A DNA stretch of 14,212 nt, from positions 1 through 14,212 of the forward strand of contig CAZULF010000057.1 in assembly GCA_964621215.1 (NCBI GenBank), given 5' to 3'. Source of the stretch: CAZULF01 sp964621215 (lineage in GTDB: Bacteria > Pseudomonadota > Gammaproteobacteria > UBA1113). Position 1 is the stretch's first letter; each line of letters starts with the position of its first letter. Positions 13,222-14,212 of the stretch are shown here, one piece after another. The position numbers and the translations under genes are program-made. The notes below the pieces were generated by a model. It was not told the origin of the DNA and ran no database searches. It saw only the letters and a program-made list of their open reading frames with translations.

Positions 13222-14212
13222 ATGAAAAAGGTAAATTTTGATGATTTGGTAGCTAGTCAAAATACAGCAGATAAGCACTATACAATTAAGGGTAGAAAAG
13301 ACAATAAAAATAACTATACTCTAAATCTTAACACCTCAAGTAGCGAAGATAAAAATCAAGAGACAATGAAGTATAACGCCATTATTGATTTTGTAGACTC
13401 GGATACTGATGAAGTCGTTGGTCAGATGACATTGGCTGACTATAATTTACGTTTAACTTTTTCGGGTGAATCAACTGATGTAACCGTTAATTTCGATATT
13501 CCAGAAAATTGGAATCTTCAAAGCTGTACCATTTTTAATGGGGGAGGCAAAGTTACTCTAAAAAAAGAAATTAATGCTGAGTCTTTAACAATATATTCAA
13601 AACAATTAAAAACAACTAAAAATTCAAATTTTCATATTAATGAAAAAACACATATTTATGCTGATGAGGAAATTTTATTATGCGGAAACATTATTAGCAC
13701 AAATATATTTTCAATCTATTCAAAGGGTAAAATAACACTAAATAGATTAAAGCTATTTTCAGGAAACTGTACCCTCGAAAGTATGGCCGCCATTATCAGT
13801 GAAAAAGAAGTTGGCTTAATTGCTGATAACATAAAAATAGTAGCACCTGCTGTTTGTTATGCTAAAGACTGTGCTATGTTAGCAACTTATAATGTATCAG
13901 TTACAGCGGAAAAATTCTTTTTACGTGGAAAACTTGTCTCAGGCAAGATTATTTTTGAAGTAAAAGACAAATTAATTATAGAGATAGAGTCAGAAGTTGT
14001 TGGTGGAAGTCAAGTTAGTATCAGTGCGGGAAATATTGATAATTATGGGAAAATACATTCAAATGGCGTTACCTATCTTAATATTCAGGATGAAGCACGA
14101 TTTTTTGTTGGGTCACTAATTAGAGGATTACAGGCGCTATTTATTGACTGTGAGAAAGGCATAAATCATGGAAAGTTGATATCAAATGGCGGCTTAGTAT
14201 TTAGAGCCAACA
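13222..14212 (+). CDS. Filamentous-haemagglutinin-like beta-helix protein, 5' part
   Basis: The frame is open for 330 codons from ATG 13222 (GGAG 7 nt upstream) to the window edge, so the protein is incomplete. The N-terminal 90 residues are polar with no Sec signal peptide (MKKVNFDDLVASQNTADKHY). From about residue 100 the sequence turns into repeated short beta strands, with Asn/Gly turns in roughly 20-residue rungs: CTIFNGGGKVTL, THIYADEEILLCGNI, SAGNIDNYGKIHSNGVTYLN and GINHGKLISNGGLVFRA. These resemble the haemagglutinin-type right-handed beta-helix of two-partner adhesins. Lacking a signal peptide and the TPS domain motifs, it may be a cytoplasmic or type IV secreted protein, or use an unusual exporter. 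Several Cys residues (102, 154, 182, 211, 216) are unusual for an exported adhesin. It is preceded by inverted-repeat element B. Confidence 0.72.
   Translation, partial: MKKVNFDDLVASQNTADKHYTIKGRKDNKNNYTLNLNTSSSEDKNQETMKYNAIIDFVDSDTDEVVGQMTLADYNLRLTFSGESTDVTVNFDIPENWNLQSCTIFNGGGKVTLKKEINAESLTIYSKQLKTTKNSNFHINEKTHIYADEEILLCGNIISTNIFSIYSKGKITLNRLKLFSGNCTLESMAAIISEKEVGLIADNIKIVAPAVCYAKDCAMLATYNVSVTAEKFFLRGKLVSGKIIFEVKDKLIIEIESEVVGGSQVSISAGNIDNYGKIHSNGVTYLNIQDEARFFVGSLIRGLQALFIDCEKGINHGKLISNGGLVFRAN

Noticed and set aside
13146..13241. A 31-codon frame beginning ATGATTTTTCAA just after element B
   Set aside because: No ribosome-binding site precedes it, and it runs into the start of the well-supported beta-helix gene in another frame; most likely chance.
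1..14212. CRISPR arrays, tRNA or rRNA genes
   Set aside because: No regularly spaced direct repeats, cloverleaf sequences or rRNA-like stretches were found on reading both strands.

Overview
The window is AT-rich DNA from a bacterium that looks like a host-associated gammaproteobacterium, most plausibly in the Legionellales (Coxiellaceae, Berkiella or Legionella-like). The grounds are indirect: low GC, a Zur box of the gammaproteobacterial type, a Thivi_2564-type small membrane protein, paired PAS-like/LuxR-HTH regulators without receiver domains, a Fic protein, and large non-catalytic coiled-coil and beta-helix proteins of the sort found in intracellular bacteria. No marker gene fixes the taxon.

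Layout. (1) 93-1293: a His-rich membrane-associated protein and a Zur repressor are divergently transcribed from a short region holding two strong Zur boxes, a compact zinc-response locus. (2) 1591-2781: an intact class II Fic protein. (3) 2782-5022: a gene graveyard holding a C-terminal scrap of a DinD/BRO-type protein, a small intact membrane protein, a C-terminal scrap of a GH18 chitinase, and an ABC-F ATPase gene with a missing start, an in-frame internal deletion and a late frameshift. A 24-bp direct repeat brackets part of this stretch. (4) 5056-6287, minus strand: a 64-residue two-helix membrane protein, then adenosine deaminase. (5) 6368-9038: a short plus-strand ORF converges on a probable three-gene minus-strand unit: PuuE-type allantoinase/deacetylase, a two-domain GNAT acetyltransferase joined to it by a 4-bp overlap, and an unrecognised helical protein with a Ser/Pro-rich tail. 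(6) 9243-11291: an Ala-rich coiled-coil protein of 682 residues with three diverged copies of a Trp/Tyr-centred repeat and no secretion signal, a candidate secreted effector or structural protein. (7) 11411-14212: two paralogous PAS-like/LuxR-HTH regulators, divergently arranged, then the 5' part of a filamentous-haemagglutinin-like beta-helix protein that runs off the window.

The most interesting signal is in region 7. Two copies of a roughly 60-bp inverted-repeat element (12194-12256 and 13083-13145) carry closely matching arms of the CACCCCGG(G/A)A type. Each ends exactly 76 nt before the start codon of the gene downstream (second regulator; beta-helix protein), and the first also abuts the promoter of the first regulator. 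This suggests a small undescribed regulon in which the paired regulators control themselves and the beta-helix surface or effector protein. The arms nearest the second regulator are also inverted copies flanking it (20 of 21 positions), so an invertible segment is a competing reading.

Almost all start codons given here differ from the longest possible reading frame and were chosen from ribosome-binding sites and family N-termini; the reason is stated per gene.
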